Shown: positions 47,684-60,464, counted from the first letter of the stretch. The stretch is 64,000 bases of DNA from Niebla homalea (GCA_019925105.1 JAHGAU010000001.1:682001-746000); one strand, 5' to 3'. Notes: generated by a model from the sequence alone, not told the origin. Translations and numbers: made by a program.

Positions 47684-49334
47684 TCAAAATTCCATCCCAT
47701 CATCTTCTCTTTCCCTCTTCACGCCAGGACCCTTCTCCGCCTTCAGCAACGACGCTACGTACGTCTTGAAGTACTCGACATATGGTTTCAGGCTTGTCTT
47801 CTCATAGTCCGCTATTGTCTTTTCGCCACCTCCATTGGCAGCTTCACCATCTTCTTCTCTTTGCATTGTCGTGCTGTCGTACTCATCGATCTCCCCCAAG
47901 AGCTCCGTCACGGTTGGCACACTAAGCGGATCGAACTTCTCGAGCTTGCTGAGGTTGATGGGGACACAGACACGACCTGTGCCAGGGTGGATGACAAATG
48001 GACTTTTAAGCAGATGGATCTGCTTCTTGCTGACTTCAACATCCAGTCGCGGATATGTGTACTCGAGAACAATGTCTTGCTTGGCTTCAAGTAAAGCCCT
48101 TCCATCAAGGGTTTTGGACACACCTGATTTGGCGACGGAGTCAATGTCGGCCCATTTGGAAATGCTAGTGCGGTTTGGTGCAGCGTCCCATTTCTTGCGT
48201 AGGGCGGCGATCAGGGAAGCATCAGGCAGGAGGGAAAGAAGCCGCTCGGAGCCCTTCTCAGAAGCGAAAGGATCCTGTTCCTCGAGGATCTCATGACCGA
48301 AGTAGGGTTTCAAGATCTCCAGACTGCGGGCAAGATGAGGATGCAATGGTCTCCGGACGTTGACTTTCTTGCCACTCTGCGATCCCCCTTTTACCACCTC
48401 CAGATACCCCGCCAAAGCTTTACGTCTTGAATCATCCATGTTCCTCGCACGCTTGTCACTGATCCATGCGTGGGCACCTCTTCGACCGGAATATACCCAC
48501 ATGATATGCTCGAATCCAAAGTCCTCCCTCAAGGCTGCATCCACAACCTTGATCGCCATAGTCGCAAAAGACCAGCACTTGTGGCAGATGTTGGCCTTGT
48601 CGCAACATGTCCGAACCTCGTCATAATCCGTTAAGTCGAGATCGAAGACTAGCTCTTTAGCTATTGGGCGGAACGCTGTGGCCTTGCGAAGTGTTTTGCG
48701 GTCGCGGGGGTTCGCTGAGTATACCGGTCCAATCTCGAATCGAGAAGGGTTCTGCTGGAGGACTTGCTTTCGCAGTCTAGATTCTGTCAGTCGCTTCTAG
48801 TGTCGACAAGGATCGAACGACATCGTACAGATCGCCCGTCATGAAGCTTTGGTATCTGAGATAGGCGTCGGATTGTAGAGTGAAGGCAAATTCGCGGTGA
48901 GCGAAATCTGTCGAAGGTTTAATAGAGTGATTCAACCATTGGAAGAGATAGCGGAACGGAAAAAGTCGTTGGTAGAAGGCCAGCATGATCTCTGGATCTG
49001 TGTATTTGGCAGTTGGCGCGACCTGCCTGACACTTCCCCGTCAGCTGCATTTCCGTTTGGGCAAAGATCACACCTACACTGGCGTTGCTGGTGGGCTGCT
49101 TTCGACTTTGCCATCCGGAATACTGAAAATTGGGGACTCTTCATCACCAGAGCCTTCGTCGTTGAAGAGATCCTCGAGCTTCACATCCTGCTTCTGAACC
49201 CCATCAGGACGGGTTCCGCTGTCGAGTTTTTCGTCGGTGTGTCCGTCGTCCATGATTGGCGCATCGGAAAGATCCATGTCACCGTCCATCTCATCAGAGG
49301 ACGGCGTTGGGTCTGCTTTTGTTGAGTGAGGCAT
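47684..49334 (-). CDS. PRI1: DNA primase small (catalytic) subunit
   Basis: Exons 49334-49078, 49026-48829 and 48776-47684 with introns of 51 and 52 bp; 515 residues. An acidic leader of about 85 residues precedes the primase fold: MLAFYQRLFPFRYLFQWLNH, SRFEIGPVYSANPRDRKTLR, the metal-binding FDLDLTDYDEVRTCC and zinc motif CCDKANICHKCW, then MWVYSGRRGAHAWISD. The C-terminal part includes KSPFVIHPGTGRVCVPI. Pri1 makes RNA primers within the DNA polymerase alpha complex. Start chosen at MPHSTKAD; two ATGs lie upstream in frame (49361 and 49358). Junction 1 could alternatively use GTGTAG. Confidence 0.93.
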
Positions 49335-49577
49335 GTTGGTTTCGCAAATGGGTTTCATCATTTGTAAATTCAGGAGTCGTGCACGTAGAGACGCGTAAAG
49401 ACGCGACTATTCGGTCTAACCGAGTTTGGACAAATTGCAATTTTGTTCAGCCCAAAAAGCCTGGAGTGTGATGAGAATCGACGAGATTCTGTTGAACGTT
49501 TCTGTGGAAAAGGAACAAGACTGATTCACTGAACCAGACTCAGAGCAAGTGAGGGGAGTGTAGGAAGATCTTCCGCT

Positions 49578-49987
49578 TTATTTGCGATTGAGATGCTCGG
49601 AATCGGCATCGCCCATGTCATTCCTGGCGTCCTCCAGCATCGTATCAATACCCTTTTCTTTCAGAGCTTTCTGTCAATCGTCAGCTCTGAAAACCCTGAC
49701 GTAGACGGTTGGTCAGGAGATTGAGATTACATTCAAGCAGGCCGTATACTTTTTGAGCAGAGGCTCGCATTCGTCGGTCCCAGCGTTACCTCGCAAGAAG
49801 CCTGGATCATTGGAGTTAGCAGCTCCCTCTTGAATTAAATCAATATTTGGGACGCCCACTTTCACTGTACCATTTCAGAAAGCAAGAATCGTATCGGCTG
49901 GCCATGATCAATCATTTTTTCTGACGGAGGATTCGGTTCAACTCACTCTTTCACTTCGTTACATTCAGGCGCAAGGGATGATGACAT
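49578..49987 (-). CDS. MDM35: Twin CX9C protein Mdm35/TRIAP1
   Basis: Four small exons, 49987-49947, 49897-49860, 49801-49731 and 49670-49578, with introns of 49, 58 and 60 bp, give 80 residues. Two CX9C pairs are exact: Cys9/Cys19 (CNEVKDRYDSC) and Cys38/Cys48 (CEPLLKKYTAC), with the family strings FLKWYSE and FLRGNAGTDEC between them. Mdm35 is oxidised by Mia40 in the mitochondrial intermembrane space and escorts Ups1/Ups2, which carry phosphatidic acid and phosphatidylserine. All exons are below 100 nt. Upstream and divergent lies RRP6. Confidence 0.93.
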
Positions 49988-50300
49988 CCCGGTGAGTTGA
50001 GTACTTGGATAAAGCTCAGTAGTAGGCAAAACCTAACAGTAGCAGGTGTGTGAGATATTGATACCAATGCAAATGGTATTGCAGCTTCAAGCTTTAGTAG
50101 CCCTTACGCCAAGCCCAACCTGTAGATTCCTTCTTGGCATGCACTATGACCGCATCCACCACCAAAGATTTCTCAATCTGAGTGTTGAACTGAAGAATCC
50201 TTTGGTCGTCCTGCTCTGATCACGCCCTCTTGCAAACCATGCATGATGAGCTTGTTGCCGGGTCTCTAATGCGGTGCCTGTGTGCACCAAGGTTCCCGAC
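49988..50300. other. Divergent intergenic region, MDM35 / RRP6
   Basis: A 313-bp stretch shared by two divergent genes. No clear element beyond promoter-like sequence. Confidence 0.35.
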
Positions 50301-52718
50301 ATGAATGGAAATTCGAGCTTTCAAGAGCTCAATGATGGCATCACAACTGCGTTGCTCGATGCTACTCGCACGGCAGGCCAGATCTCGGGTGAAGATCTCG
50401 CCTTTCAACGCTCCTCAAATCCTGCCATCGTGCCGTTGCTCGATCGTCAAAGTTCAAGGCTGCTTAGCCTGGTGAACAACCTCGGTCAACATGGGACCTC
50501 TGGAAGCCCGGTAGCTTACACTGGTCTTGCCGGCCTCGATTCTTTGGAGGATAATTGGGCCCACTTAGTGGAGGTCTTCGATCACTTGCTCGAAAGAGCA
50601 GATGCTTGCCTTGACGAGTTCACCGGCGTCATAACAAAGTTGAGCCCATCACAAGAAGAGCTGATCAGAAACCCTCCAAACCTGCCAGGTAGACGAAAAC
50701 TAGACAAAGCATTCCAAACCCAGAATATCGCGAAGCCTCAATTGCTCTTCCACCATCTATCTTCCAATCACGATGAAACTCCATTCAAGCCCTTGTTAAA
50801 CGCCAAACCCCATGCCGTTGTACCATTTGAAGACAGCATCAAGCTCGAGGATGCTGGAAACGACTTAAAGCACTATACACATCCATACGAGCGTGAGATC
50901 CAGACAGCGCCGATTCCCCCTTCTGCCTCAATCCGAGCCGAGCCCATCCCGTACCTCCCGTTCGAATCCACACAGGCAACACTGGTCGACACCCCGGACG
51001 GAGTGCGCTTGATGTTGGACGAGCTAAAGGCTGCCTCAGAGATTGCGATAGATCTTGAGCACCATGATGAACATTCCTACATTGGACTTGTATCACTCAT
51101 GCAAATCAGCACAAGACAGAAAGATTGGATCGTCGATACTCTCCAGCCGTGGAGGCAAGATCTGCAAATCTTGAATCAAGCTTTTGCAGACCCATCCATA
51201 GTGAAAGTTTTTCATGGATCCAATATGGACATCATTTGGCTTCAGAGAGATTTGGGTCTCTACATTGTTGGCCTATTTGATACATATCACGCCTCGTGGG
51301 CTTTGCACTATCCAAAGCACAGCTTAGCGTTCCTGCTCAAAAAGTTCATTGACTTCGATGCTGCAAAGCAGTACCAGACAGCTGATTGGCGCATCCGGCC
51401 GCTTCCAGAACAAATGTTCAACTATGCCCGCTCGGATACTCACTTCCTTCTATACATCTTTGACCGAATGCGCAATGACCTTATCGATAGATCCGACAGT
51501 ACGCAGCCAGGTGGAGATCTGATAGCGTCTGTCATGCAGAATTCAAAGCAGGAAAGCCTTCAGCGATACGAGCGGTCACCATATGACGATAAATATGGCC
51601 TTGGCCACTTGGGGTGGTACAACATGCTGTCCAGATCACCTGCGCTATTCACGCCTGAACAGTTCTCCGTCTTTAGAAGGGTGCACCAATGGCGGGACGA
51701 GGTCGCACGAGAGGAAGATGAAAGTCCTTCAGCAGTCATGCCCAAACGATTCCTGTTCGACATAGCAAAGGCACTTCCAATGGACGTACAATCTCTGATG
51801 AGCTGTACACGACATACTGTCTCCAAAATCTTTCAGGCGCGTAAGCAGGAGCTTGTCAAATGCATCAAGCATGCTCGCGCTGCAGGCGCCAAGGGACCCG
51901 AGATGAAACAAGTGTTCGGCGAGATCGAGTCTATGGGCCTAGGACGCCAGTTTGGAACCTCTGGAATCTCTGAAGGCCCTAATGCTCATGTTGAAATGAC
52001 TCCAACTCCTACCGCGATTGCGACTGCTTCATCAGCCGATGGCATGAGACAGAAGGCTCAATTAGATTTCAGGCTGAATGCATCGGCCTTCTGGGGGTCC
52101 TCTATCAATGACTCGCGCCAGATTTCAAACTCGCGGGGGTCTGCTTCTCTTGAGGGTCTCTACTTGACGTTGCCTTTACCACCTTTGAATATGGAGATTT
52201 TTAGGAGAGGGTTAGATGAAGAAGTCAAGAGGACATCGGAGCTGCCCTTGAACCTGAAAGCACCAGCTCAGCAACAGAAAATCAACAATAGAATGGCATC
52301 CGTCGATGAATCTTTCGTGATTAGAAGATCTAAATCTTCGACAAACAATGATGCAATGAAAGAAGGAGTAGAAAATGTCGTGAATGATGAGATGGAAGAT
52401 GTGACTTTTGACGAAATGGGGGGCGAAGACGAAGCTCAACAATTCAAACGAAGACGGGAAACGCAGGAGGCAAAACGTGAAAGGAAACGAGTGAAGCAGG
52501 AGCAAGCGAAGGGAGTCAGAGAAAGTCAGAACGGTCATGAAGGAGAGCCGTTTGACTACGAAAATGCTCCTTCGGTGTTGCATGCAAATATGAGTCAGGC
52601 GGCTAAGCAATCAGCGAGCGAGTCCGCCGATCCCTACTCCAAGTCGCTCAATGCCCCCAAAGGTATGCGGAAGGTACAGAGAGAGCTCCCAGGTAAGAGC
52701 TTCACATTCAAGAAATGA
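50301..52718 (+). CDS. RRP6: Nuclear exosome 3'-5' exonuclease Rrp6
   Basis: A single exon of 805 residues from the ATG at 50301. The order is: a PMC2NT-type helical region (about 10-110; NPAIVPLLDRQSSRLLSLVN), the DEDDy nuclease (about 240-410) with Asp/Glu in AIDLEHHDEHSY, Asp in VFHGSNMDIIWLQRD and Tyr/Asp in FNYARSDTHFLLYIFD, then an HRDC domain (FRRVHQWRDEVAREED, FDIAKALP), and a long charged tail with KR-rich clusters. All four acidic residues and the tyrosine are present. Rrp6 trims and degrades rRNA precursors, snoRNAs and cryptic transcripts in the nucleus. Unusually for this window, it has no intron. Confidence 0.95.
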   Translation: MNGNSSFQELNDGITTALLDATRTAGQISGEDLAFQRSSNPAIVPLLDRQSSRLLSLVNNLGQHGTSGSPVAYTGLAGLDSLEDNWAHLVEVFDHLLERADACLDEFTGVITKLSPSQEELIRNPPNLPGRRKLDKAFQTQNIAKPQLLFHHLSSNHDETPFKPLLNAKPHAVVPFEDSIKLEDAGNDLKHYTHPYEREIQTAPIPPSASIRAEPIPYLPFESTQATLVDTPDGVRLMLDELKAASEIAIDLEHHDEHSYIGLVSLMQISTRQKDWIVDTLQPWRQDLQILNQAFADPSIVKVFHGSNMDIIWLQRDLGLYIVGLFDTYHASWALHYPKHSLAFLLKKFIDFDAAKQYQTADWRIRPLPEQMFNYARSDTHFLLYIFDRMRNDLIDRSDSTQPGGDLIASVMQNSKQESLQRYERSPYDDKYGLGHLGWYNMLSRSPALFTPEQFSVFRRVHQWRDEVAREEDESPSAVMPKRFLFDIAKALPMDVQSLMSCTRHTVSKIFQARKQELVKCIKHARAAGAKGPEMKQVFGEIESMGLGRQFGTSGISEGPNAHVEMTPTPTAIATASSADGMRQKAQLDFRLNASAFWGSSINDSRQISNSRGSASLEGLYLTLPLPPLNMEIFRRGLDEEVKRTSELPLNLKAPAQQQKINNRMASVDESFVIRRSKSSTNNDAMKEGVENVVNDEMEDVTFDEMGGEDEAQQFKRRRETQEAKRERKRVKQEQAKGVRESQNGHEGEPFDYENAPSVLHANMSQAAKQSASESADPYSKSLNAPKGMRKVQRELPGKSFTFKK

Positions 52719-54929
52719 TGGAAAGCTTGGAGCAATAGAGGCCTACCCATCCCGTGGTGGGAAACGACTCGTTGGTCGGTCAAGCCTGCTGCCTGTTCCA
52801 TGCATACTACGAGGGCGGCCTGTGCGCTGTATGTATCTGTGCCGTAAACACATTGAAGGCTAATGACGGAGCAGCAAACCGGATTGGTGCATGGGATGCC
52901 GGACTACTAGGAGTTGGTTCGTGCAGGCAGATGATGCGATTGAAAAAATAGCTCAGGCGGGTGAGAGTCTTCTCGAAGTGGAAAAGCCAGAGTGTAGATC
53001 GGCCACGTGGGATGGGGCTAGAAGGGGTTTGTTAGAAGGAGTGGGAATATCAAGTCGTCAATACTCTAAGTCCCAAAGGTAGGCCTAGGACCTACATCCT
53101 TACATGCTCCAGCGTATACTGTTTCGTCATCATTGCTGCCGACGAGGATTACGAGGAGACTGGAGACATCTGGCCAGGATCTTTGAGATAAGGGCCAATG
53201 AAGCAAATGCCAGTGGAGGGAAAGTCGATAGAGCATCTTAGAGTATTACAGGATGGATGCGCAGATCCTGATCAAATTTTGGATCCGAACATGCATGTGC
53301 ACGACGAAATGCGCGCACATGAACACGCTCCTCTCGCATCTGCAGGGGGGTGCAAGAAGTTTGTGACGGATAATGTGCATCCAGGTCGGTGTCGCTGCAA
53401 GTCAGCTCCATTGAAGTGAATTTCACGGCTTGGTGAGCCATGAATTGAATACGAATGATCTCGTTCGTCGGTGGGCGAGTTGCTGGTGTGGAAGTCAGCT
53501 TTCCAGCATGCTTCATGGCTACCGGAGTAGGCAGTGGTGGTGGTGGTGGTGGTCAGCAGGTTGCCAGAAGTTGACATGGCGCTTTGTAAGATGTCGATGT
53601 AGACCATGGATGGTGGAATATTAGATACCTAGCCGATTTACCCAGACTAGCCTAGATTAGACCATGAAGATAGAAAAGGACCAATAGGAGGCATGGAGAA
53701 AAGCTCTTTGGTCTTTGTTCCTGGATATCCGAGAAGTACCGGGGCTTGGATGGGGCGCCCAACTCCAGTCCGAAAGCGCCCTGAAACTGAAAGAAGTCAA
53801 TCCACTACTTAGTGAGCTCTTCCGCGCGGAACCAGAGATTTGCGAGTTTCATTTCATCACTTGCACTCTTGCAGGCAAATTTCTTGTTTCATCTCCAGGA
53901 CCCCAAAAAAAGCATACATTTTGGATTTCATGCGCGTCCACCTCTTTTCCTGTTTTCTGTTTTCCCATTTCCCCTATCACCCCCAGTTCCTCCTATTGGA
54001 AGCCCAAATGCTCATGCAGTACAAAGCAAGTTACATCCTCTGACTCGAAGTCCTCCAATCTTTTCGGAACTATCCCGACTGCGCACATGCACATACTGAC
54101 GTATCCGTTCTTCAGCATTAGTCTGTCTTAGTCTCTTAGACTCTTATTAGTGGAGCACATTTCGATACAACCACGCTATCGAAAGAAGCACGCCTGCATA
54201 TAAAACATTAATTAATCTCCAGTCTCCACTCCCCACCCCTACAAGTGTAACAAGGCTCCAACATCCGGGGTTTTAGGATGGCCAGTGCATCCCGCCTGCA
54301 GATCAGACACTGACTCGCGCTGAAGGCCGCCGCTACCGATTGACTTACAGCACCAAGAGCACCACTTCCACCAAATCCACCAATTTCCCTGTTATTTACT
54401 CTAAAGGTAGATAGTCTTCGACTGGTCAACTCCTTTCAGCATCTAGGTCCACTGTCAATCTGTCAGTCTGTCAATCCCATCCTCCCTTATCCTGCTTCTG
54501 GGTTTCCCATACTCATACTTAACCCGACCTCTGTCCGTACTATATTTCGCTTTGCGCGAAGCAATCCCTGTCGGCCCCCCACATGCTAACGTCTACACCT
54601 CAGGCGCATTCCACCTGAGTGTACGCTGCTCTATCATTTTGGACATACCCTTTCTCCAACAATTCCCTACCACAGAGTCTACCTGCCACCCTCCACAATC
54701 TATCAGCAACGTCCATTTCCACCCTCCCTGTTCGATCTCTCAAGGAGGGCAGTCCCCGCTTCGTCATCACATAAAGCCCTAGACTTGTCACACCAGGGCC
54801 GCCTTCATTGCAATAGTGTTGCCTTTTGACGTCCCAAAATACGCAAGTCTTGTCCGACCTCGTGTCGACCACATTGGGCATTCGGCATTGAGGAAGTCGC
54901 CTCGCGCGCTTGCCCTTGCATGGTGAGCC
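52719..54929. other. Intergenic, 2.2 kb
   Basis: From the RRP6 stop to the Ras GAP start. No coding pattern was found on either strand, including attempts at spliced small exons. It holds a TGG trinucleotide run (53535-53552) and pyrimidine-rich sequence from 53.9 to 54.9 kb, likely the Ras GAP promoter and long leader. Confidence 0.4.
53535..53552. repeat. TGG trinucleotide microsatellite
   Basis: Six TGG units in a non-coding stretch. Confidence 0.85.
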
Positions 54930-57439
54930 ATGTCAGTCGCCGTCATGCCTCAACTGTCGAGAGTATCGACCTCCTCCTCCTCGTCCCATCAGGCCCCGAT
55001 ATCCCGTACAAATACCGTCTCCTCCAATGATGGGCGCAGTGCAAGACAGTCGAAAAGATATTCGACCGCACTATACCTGTCCATGTCCGCTACCAAGGAC
55101 AAGGACCTCGAGATTGAAGACGATCTCGCTCGAGGTGCGCAGCATCGTGAAGTCAAGCTGTGCGTAGGGCTGACAACCAGGTAGCACAAAAGTCTCAAAG
55201 AGACTACAAAGTCAAGATATCCAGCCAGTCCAAGAAGAACTTCGTACTAGAGAAAGATGTCAGATATCTCGACTCGAGGATAGCCCTGCTGATTCAAAAC
55301 CGTATGGCATTGGAAGAGGTATGGTCTCCTTACCTTGCATCACACTGCCCTCAGCTGACTTGCGCTACAGCAAAATGAGGTCGCAAGCCACCTCGAAGAT
55401 GCAACGGACCTGCAGGAAGGATTCTTCCCCAACGATGAGAAGACCCAGAAGTACGGCAACTTGTTCTTCCTTCTTCAGTCAGAGCCGCGGTACATTGCGC
55501 ATCTGTGTCGACTGGTCACCATGACCGAGATCGATTCCTTGCTTCAGACCGTAATGTTCACCATATACGGAAACCAATATGAGAGCCGGGAAGAGCATCT
55601 CCTTCTGACCATGTTTCAATCCGTCCTGACCTACCAATTTGATCACACTCCGGACTTTTCCTCCCTACTAAGGGCCAACACTCCAGTTTCGAGGATGATG
55701 ACCACCTACACACGAAGAGGTCCCGGCCAATCCTACCTCAAGGTTGTCTTACAAGATACCATAAATTCTCTGATACAGCAGCAAGATGCCAATTTGGAAA
55801 TCAATCCTCTCAAGGTCTACCAGCAAATGGTAGATCAGATTGAACAGGACACCGGATCCCTACCGGACTACCTGCCCAAGGGCGTCACAGCAGAGCAAGC
55901 TGCCGAGAACAGGGATGTCCAGGCCATCATCGAACCCAGGGTAGAGGCACTCATGGAAGTTGCCAGCAAGTTCTTAGATACGATCATCCAGGGGCTTGAA
56001 GAGACTCCGTATGGCATTCGGTGGATCTGTAAGCAGATCAGAAGTCTGACAAGGCGAAAGTACCCGGACGCTAATGACCAGACCATTTGTACTCTCATTG
56101 GAGGCTTCTTCTTCCTGCGATTCATCAATCCTGCCATCGTCACCCCGCGATCATACATGCTCATTGAAAATCAACCGGCGGAGAATCCAAAGCGCACACT
56201 TACGTACATTGCCAAGCTGTTACAAAACCTGGCCAACAAGCCGTCATATGCAAAGGAGCCTTACATGATCAAGTGCCAGCCGTTCATCGAGCGGAACAAA
56301 GAGCGTGTCAACAAGTTCATGCTCGAAATGTGTGAGGTCTCAGATTTCTACGAAAGTCTTGAGATGGACAACTACGTTGCACTCTCGAAGAAGGACCTTG
56401 AGCTGTCCATCACACTCAACGAAGTGTATGCCACACATGCATTGCTCGAGAGACATGGTAGGGATCTAGCCAGGAATGACAATTCGCATTTGAGCGTACT
56501 TCTGCAAGAGCTCGGGACCTCGCCAGCTCAGCTGCCCCGCAAGGACAATCGGACCATCCATTTGCCCCTGTTCTCGAAATGGGAACATGCCATTGATGAC
56601 ATGACAGCAGCCTTGGACATCGCGCAAGAGGAACTCTACTTTATGGAAGCCAAGGCAACCTTCGTGCAAATTCTACGGTCGTTCCCGCGTGACTCTAGCG
56701 TTCAGCGTCGGCCCTTGCGCCTTGATCGTGTGGCTGAATCAGCTGGTACCTTGAGGAATGATGCCGTCATGGTCAAGAAAGGGATCCGCAGCATGGAGCT
56801 CTTGGCCCAATTGCAGGAAATGGGTTGCCTTGACCGCTCTGACGGGTTCTCTCTACTCCGGGATGAGGTTGAATCCGAACTGGCCCACCTCGGCTCACTC
56901 AGAGAGGGGGTGTTGGAGGAGACGAAGAAGCTGGAGGAGGTCTATCGTACTATCCGTGACCACAACCAATATCTCGTCACTCAGCTAGAGACGTATAAAT
57001 CGTATTTGCACAATGTCAGAAGCCAAAGTGAGGGTCAAAACCGGAATCGGAAACAGAAAGTGCAGGTGTTGGGGCCTTACAAGTTCACTCACCTGCAGCT
57101 AGAGAAGGAGGGTGTCATCCAGAGGAGTAACGTGCCCGAAAACCGGAGGGCGAATATCTATTTCAACTTCACGAGCCCTTTGCCTGGGACCTTTGTCATT
57201 AGCTTACACTACAAGGGTATGTCCTTTCCCGTCATCAAGCTTTGTGCGTGAGCGAGCAGGCACTAATGAATTCAACAGGTCGAAACAGAGGCCTGCTCGA
57301 ATTGGACCTCAAACTCGACGATCTGCTCGAAATGCAAAAGGACAACCAAGAGGCACTTGATCTGGAGTATGTACAATTCAACGTGCCCAAGGTGCTTGCT
57401 TTACTCAACAAGCGCTTTGCAAGAAAGAAAGGATGGTGA
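54930..57439 (+). CDS. Ras GTPase-activating protein
   Basis: Four exons: 54930-55134, 55185-55318, 55371-57216 and 57279-57439; introns of 50, 52 and 62 bp; 781 residues. After a Ser-rich start and a coiled coil ([20 protein letters not shown]) comes the RasGAP domain with the arginine-finger region [16 protein letters not shown] and the signature [14 protein letters not shown]. The C-terminal RasGAP_C part has a helix ([20 protein letters not shown]) and a lipid-binding-like end. Without IQ or calponin domains it belongs with fission yeast Gap1/Sar1 and Aspergillus GapA, which turn off Ras in polarity and growth control. An upstream out-of-frame ATG at 54920 overlaps the start; MPQLSRV at 54945 is an alternative. 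Confidence 0.93.
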
Positions 57440-58416
57440 ATTACCAACTCTGGTTCCTGGAAGCTCAGAAATGAAAGTTTTGATTGGAGTCATGACCGAA
57501 TCTGGATGAGATCTGGGGCTTCTGATGCCTTTGGATCGGAACATCGAACTGGGCGTTTACTGGTGGAGACCAGCTGGCCTGGGTGTTATTACTTAATCTC
57601 TCCGCGTTGTGAAGCTGGGCTTTCCCCCGGCTGCGTTGCGCGTACTTTTGATGTGTGGTGGTCCAGTAGGTTTCACTTTTTGGGTTGAGGGAGGAGCTGA
57701 TATTTGGAGCGAGCCATATACCAAAGTGTATTTGTACGTTTAATCTTGAGGCATATTGAAAGACTGGGACACTCGATCCCAAACATGGGCAACAACCTTC
57801 ACCCGCGGCCTTCTCTAATACTGACGGGATTGACATCATGCTTTAAAGAATGTGCATTATATCCTCCTAAAATTGACAAGAGTGACTAGAATTCCTGTGT
57901 AGTTGATCGGCGGTGGATCGAGTGGGAGCACAATATACAATCAGCCGTATAGGGATTTGATTCTCGAGGCACACGCCGATGGGCTGGAGCCGACGATCAC
58001 AGCACGTCTCTAGCGACCTAAGCGGTCAGCACAGAAATTGGTTCTTGCCACCTTCTTTCTGGCGACAGCCAATTGGAAGAATGCTTGCATTTCTGGGTAA
58101 GGCTCTGTTAAAGGCTCCCTTACCACATCAGGCTTGCAAGACCCATATCGGTGGGCTTCGTACATGGAGGATCATGGCTTCTTGCTCGAGCCCATGGTCA
58201 TACTTGAAGCTCACCCGTGTGAGAAGAGCAATTGTATGACGAGGAGATGAAGGCAATGCCTATCTCTTACATAACAAAGGTTTTTTTTATGACAACGACC
58301 TTTCAAACCTAAAGCACTAGAGGTGCTTTTCGCTCGATTGCTTTCGATACTAGTACGGGTGGACATTATCACCCAACCCCCTTTTCGTCCCTTACCAGCC
58401 TTTGTCCTCTTTCTCA
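57440..58416. other. Convergent intergenic region, 1 kb
   Basis: Between the stops of the Ras GAP and CHO1 genes. It must hold both 3' ends; no gene or repeat was recognised. Confidence 0.4.
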
Positions 58417-59463
58417 TCACGGTTTGGGGATGTGTATCGTCCGACTAACCAGCATGCACCCCCACGCCACGAACACACCCACTACGGGATGCCACTCCAT
58501 CCACCCTCCTTCACGCGCTGCTCCCCCCAACACATCCTGCGCCCGCTCCGACGACAGCCCCATCACACCACCAAACACCCCATCCCCTCCCCCCTCCACC
58601 TTCCCAAGATACACACATGTAGCCATCGCGGCCACGATCCCAAGACTGGTCGGAATCGGGAACCCCTCGAAGTACTTACTCTTGCCCGTCTCATCCTTGG
58701 GCAAACTGCTCACGGTGACATTGAACCTCGCCAGCCTGGTCAAGCCACAGAGCACGAAGAAGGCCAAGCACATGGTGTCCAGGAAGGTGCGCAGCCCGAG
58801 CGCGAACGCCGCCGTGGCCGGGGCGACACCAAAGGAAACCAGGTCGGCAAGGGAGTCGAGCTCTTGGCCCATGAGGGAGGATTTGCCGCGCCAGCGCGCG
58901 ACTTTGCCGTCCATGAAGTCGAAGAAGAGACCGAGCGGGATGAAGGCCAGGGCGGCGTAGGCGTGGGAATGGGTGTCCGCGGGGGAGAGGCAGTGGCGGA
59001 GGGAGGAGAGGATGGAGAGGAAGCCGCAGAAGCCTGGGTGGAAGGATGTTGGGTCAGTTGGGAGGTTTCATTGCGGTGTAAAGAGGGCGGCGTATGTGGT
59101 AGGGAAAGGGTGTTGGTGGCAGGTGTAATGTGACGAATTGGAGGGCGTGCGTGATGAAGCTGGGGTAGAGGAGCGGAGGGAGCGGGGGCGTTTGGGGTCA
59201 TACAATTCAGACAGGTAATGGCATCGGCCAGGTGGAGCGCCTTGATCATGGAGAAGTGGCCGGCATCACTGGCGAGGAGCATCTTCTGCTTTTCTTGACC
59301 TGCGTCGGAACAATGCATCAGTCTGCCATGCCAAGCTCAGAGGGTGTTGGAAACATCTGCTTTGATAGTCATTAGCAATTGATGGGACGTCCTCACTTGC
59401 TTGAGGTGACATGGCTTTTTTGTCCTTGTTCGCACCGTTGACGACGCTGCTGCGTAGCGACAT
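58417..59463 (-). CDS. CHO1: CDP-diacylglycerol-serine phosphatidyltransferase
   Basis: Exons 59463-59397, 59299-59204 and 59033-58417 with introns of 97 and 170 bp give 259 residues. The CDP-alcohol phosphatidyltransferase motif DGx2ARx8Gx3Dx3D is complete: [10 protein letters not shown], then [14 protein letters not shown]. Helices flank it ([35 protein letters not shown]), and [14 protein letters not shown] is typical of phosphatidylserine synthases. The enzyme makes phosphatidylserine from CDP-DAG and serine in the ER. The C-terminus ends in a final membrane helix and is Gly-rich before it. Intron lengths are above the local mean. Confidence 0.93.
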
Positions 59464-60464
59464 GGTGGCTTACTCGCAGGGCTCGAGACGAGATTCAGAT
59501 TTCCGGAAGAAGAGATGTGGAAAAGGGTGAATGCGAATGGCTAAAGATTGGTCGGGATCAGGGTATTAAGTTCCAGGTAGGCGAGTGGTGTCTGGAGGTT
59601 GTCTTGTATGGCGGGACTGTTGGAATCTTGGTTTTATAGTCTGAACATTTGTTTTATTTAAACTCCGCAACCTTACTGCCGCGTGTTCCCCAATGATACC
59701 GATTTAGTCTTTCAAGATGCGGCTGATACTCCAGCAATTCTAATATCGCTGGTGAAATAATATTGTCCTGCTTCAACAAGACCTGTCAAGGCGCCAGTAG
59801 AAAGGCAAAACCAATGGGTGAGAATGGAATTTCCATCGTCACCAGGAGAAGTGAGGAATTACGCTTTCATACGAACATCCCCTGCTTGATAGAGAGTGTC
59901 TTGATAATCGTCAAAAAGAAGTACCTCCCCTTCCTTCGTCTTCATTGCACTTTGCTGTTGTGATTTGTCAATGCCCCTCTTCTCTTTCAAAAGCATAATC
60001 TGCCCGAGTCCTTGAGTCATCCGACGATTTGTGTTTGTGTAATGGTGCCATCCACATCCTCGCCACCCAAAATCACATTTTAGAGGTGCTGAAGATGATG
60101 ATATGGCTTGACAATGACGGCAAGATCTCTCTCCACGTTACAATCAAAGACATTGCATTATGAAATGCATATGGCACTTGCTGAAAATCACCACACCACT
60201 TGGTCATGTTGTGATTGCAAATAGCATCCTGTATAGCGCAGGATCACCTGGCTTCCTGAACATGCAAGATCATCTTGGACCAGTAACACGGGAATCGACA
60301 TTTGAACTGGGGGGTCCTTGCATTAAATTGAGGATGGTGCTCTCTGGAGCCGATTGCCTTAGGGTATCCCGTTCCACCGATTATGATGATCTAATGACTT
60401 ACTAGGCATGACAAATATATGTGGCACAAGATCGTTTGGAAGGGGGCCAGCGAGGCTATCTAAT

